From assembly GCF_047717795.1 (NCBI RefSeq), contig NZ_CP159808.1, positions 1,426,001 through 1,490,000 on the forward strand: DNA of 64,000 nt, written 5' to 3'. Origin of the DNA: Marisalimonas sp016777705. GTDB taxonomy: Bacteria; Pseudomonadota; Alphaproteobacteria; Puniceispirillales; Marisalimonadaceae. Position 1 is the stretch's first letter. Each line of letters opens with the position of its first letter. Under the pieces are notes generated by a model. It ran no database searches and was not told the DNA's origin. It worked only from the letters and a program-made list of their open reading frames with translations. Below, piece by piece: positions 62,407-64,000 of the stretch. A program made the translations under genes and the position numbers.

Positions 62407-63357
62407 TTAATCCCTCATTTTACTTTTTTTCCACAAATTAATATTTTGTTTATGTAAATCATATGTTTCAGAAAAACGGTGTCCACCCTTACCATCAGCT
62501 ACAAAATAGAAATAATTTGTGTTTTTAATATTCTTAAGTGCATTTAAGGCATTTTTTCCCGGATAAGATATAGGGGTGGGGGGTAAGCCAGTGTGGAAAT
62601 ATGTGTTGAAAGGATGAGACGATTTTAACATTTTTTTTGTAATATATTTTCCATTAATGTTTAACCCAAAAGCAAGAGTAACATCTGATTGCAATTTCAT
62701 TTTTTTTCTCAGCCTGTTAATAAAAACACTAGCTACTAACTTAGAATCTTCAAAAGATTTAGCTTCCCTTTGAATTATTGAAGCAAGTATTAATAACTCA
62801 CGCTTATCTCTCAATATAAAATCTTTTGGTTTATTTTTCCATACTTTATTTATGCTAATGTCTTGAGCTTTCTTCATACGATTCAGAAGCTTAACTCTAG
62901 AATAACCATACTTAAAATGATATGTATCAGGTTTATATATACCCTCCATCAAAGTAGGTATTTCTCCAGACAAATATTTATTACTTAATAATTTTATTCT
63001 TAAATCTATAGCTGAAGAACCTTCAATTAAAGTGAAGTTTCTTGTTATTGTTTTACCGGTTTGAAACATATTTTGTATTTCAAAAAGTGAAAAATCCTTT
63101 GGAATTAAATATTCACCAGCTTTGATTAAAAGTTTATCTTGATGTGAAAATGAAATCATTCTCCAATCAAAATATTGAATATGTATATTTTTAGCTCTTA
63201 ATTTTTTTAAAATAACTTTTTGATTGTCATTCTTCTTTAAAAAAAGATAAGTGTCTTCAAAAACAATTTTCTTATTTTTAACTTTATCAAAATAAGAATA
63301 GCTTAAAAAAATTGAGGCAAAAATTATAATTAAACAGAAGCTAAGTTTTAACTTCAA
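62407..63357 (-). CDS. mltG: Endolytic peptidoglycan transglycosylase MltG
   Basis: A 316-residue inner-membrane lytic transglycosylase (YceG family) that cuts nascent glycan strands. One N-terminal helix (about 5-22) anchors it, a LysM-like region follows and the YceG domain has the catalytic Glu in 'LASIIQREAKSFEDSKLVASVFINR' (read in parts), then 'KLQSDVTLAFGL' and 'YNTYFHTGLPPTPISYPG'-like sequence. It overlaps fabF by 4 bases (ATGA). Confidence 0.95.
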   Translation of the reverse strand: MKLKLSFCLIIIFASIFLSYSYFDKVKNKKIVFEDTYLFLKKNDNQKVILKKLRAKNIHIQYFDWRMISFSHQDKLLIKAGEYLIPKDFSLFEIQNMFQTGKTITRNFTLIEGSSAIDLRIKLLSNKYLSGEIPTLMEGIYKPDTYHFKYGYSRVKLLNRMKKAQDISINKVWKNKPKDFILRDKRELLILASIIQREAKSFEDSKLVASVFINRLRKKMKLQSDVTLAFGLNINGKYITKKMLKSSHPFNTYFHTGLPPTPISYPGKNALNALKNIKNTNYFYFVADGKGGHRFSETYDLHKQNINLWKKSKMRD

Positions 63358-64000
63358 TCTGCACTACCGATTAATAAACTAGCGTTAGTTCCACCAAATC
63401 CAAAAGAGTTTGATAAAACATTCTTAACAGATCGTTTTTTTGCATGGATGGGAACTAAATCAAAACCAGAAGTCTCATTGTCAGGATTTAATAAGTTATT
63501 AGTAGGAGGAACAATTTGATTTACTATTGATAAAATAGAGTAAATAGCTTCTATTGCTCCTGCAGCACCCAGCAGATGCCCAGTAGCTGATTTGGTAGAA
63601 CTAATGCTAGTATTGTCTATATTATTTTGAAGAAGTTTTCCAATTGCTCTTAACTCTATCATATCACCTAGCGGTGTTGACGTGCCATGCGCATTAATAT
63701 AGTCAAGATCATATGAATTCAAGTTTGCATCCCATACTGCAGCTTGCATTGCCCTAAAACCACCATCTCCAGTTTCAGCAGGTGCTGTAATATGATATGC
63801 GTCTCCAGACATACCATATCCTTTAATTTCTGCATATATGTTTGCACCTCTAGCAATAGCGTGTTGCCTTTCTTCTAGTACAAGAACACCAGAACCTTCA
63901 CCCATTACAAATCCGTCCCTAGCTTGGTCCCATGGACGAGAACTAACTGATGGATTATCGTTAAAACTAGTACTTAATGCTCTAGCAGCTGCAAAACCAG
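63354..64000 (-). CDS. fabF: 3-oxoacyl-ACP synthase II (FabF), 5' part off the window
   Basis: The C-terminal part of a beta-ketoacyl-ACP synthase that elongates fatty acids; the frame stays open to the right edge with 'RPWDQARDGFVMGEGSG'. Catalytic residues seen are His in INAHGTSTPLGD, Lys in STKSATGHLLGAAGA and His in the same GHLLGAAG loop; the Cys lies off the edge. It ends 'SNSFGFGGTNASLLI'. It is the upstream gene of fabF-mltG-gmk. Confidence 0.96.
   Translation of the reverse strand, partial: GFAAARALSTSFNDNPSVSSRPWDQARDGFVMGEGSGVLVLEERQHAIARGANIYAEIKGYGMSGDAYHITAPAETGDGGFRAMQAAVWDANLNSYDLDYINAHGTSTPLGDMIELRAIGKLLQNNIDNTSISSTKSATGHLLGAAGAIEAIYSILSIVNQIVPPTNNLLNPDNETSGFDLVPIHAKKRSVKNVLSNSFGFGGTNASLLIGSAD

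Noticed and set aside
63875..63882. CTAGTACA, part of a TrpR-like site
   Set aside because: It is inside fabF, is not a full palindrome, and is expected by chance.
1..64000. Search for CRISPR arrays, insertion sequences, prophage genes, rRNA and tRNA
   Set aside because: No regularly spaced repeats, transposase, integrase, phage structural genes or RNA-gene signatures were seen by reading; a covariance-model scan was not possible.

Overview
The window is a strongly AT-rich, densely packed chromosomal segment that looks like a streamlined marine alphaproteobacterium. Lineage markers are DUF2794, DUF3126, DUF1489, an EipB-like DUF1849 protein, a DnaA-family HdaA protein, a 42-residue aa3-oxidase subunit IV and a DUF1127 protein. 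Three gene orders are also alphaproteobacterial: pyrB-pyrC-plsY-topA-rnr-rpmG, lptF-lptG-surA-pdxA-rsmA, and hdaA-perM-DUF2066 divergent from purM. No rRNA, tRNA, insertion sequence, prophage or CRISPR array was seen. Species assignment is not possible from the sequence alone.

Layout. 1-4 kb: BamB lipoprotein (cut by the left edge) with a YfgM-like TPR protein, small conserved alphaproteobacterial genes, an O6-alkylguanine-DNA methyltransferase and two unrecognised genes. 4-14 kb: minus-strand run with an RND pump and adaptor, hisI, rlmE, guaB, rsmB and guaA. 14-19 kb: DUF1489, MgtE, a carboxymuconolactone-decarboxylase-like protein, a TauE-like permease, pirin, a ketopantoate-reductase-like protein and a cold-shock protein. 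19.5-22 kb: trpR-trpE-trpG, with a 14-bp palindrome matching the TrpR half-operator at the trpR start. 22-26 kb: two oxidoreductases and a three-gene membrane cluster that resembles an ExbB/ExbD or MotA/MotB proton channel with an unusual periplasmic domain. 26 kb: a DUF1127 gene followed by hairpins exposing CTCCTCCC or CCTCCC loops and a strong terminator, as in the alphaproteobacterial cuckoo/CcsR anti-Shine-Dalgarno small RNAs. 26.4-36 kb: accessory metabolic region with a cupin, a tripartite tricarboxylate transporter (TctC, terminator, TctB, TctA), gamma-glutamyltransferase, aspartate dehydrogenase, reductases and an EamA exporter. 36-64 kb: core genes gatCAB, ruvX, pyrB-pyrC', plsY, topA, rnr, rpmG, eipB, rnd, hdaA, perM, DUF2066, purM, coxIV, ndk, pepA, lptFG, surA, pdxA, rsmA, gmk, mltG and fabF (cut by the right edge).

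The core runs cover translation, nucleotide synthesis and envelope assembly. Several genes often found in these runs are absent here: dprA between plsY and topA, purN after purM, lptD between lptG and surA, and yicC between mltG and gmk. The most interesting items are the DUF1127/anti-SD RNA locus, the apparently self-regulated trpR-trpE-trpG cassette and the uncharacterised proton-channel-like trio.
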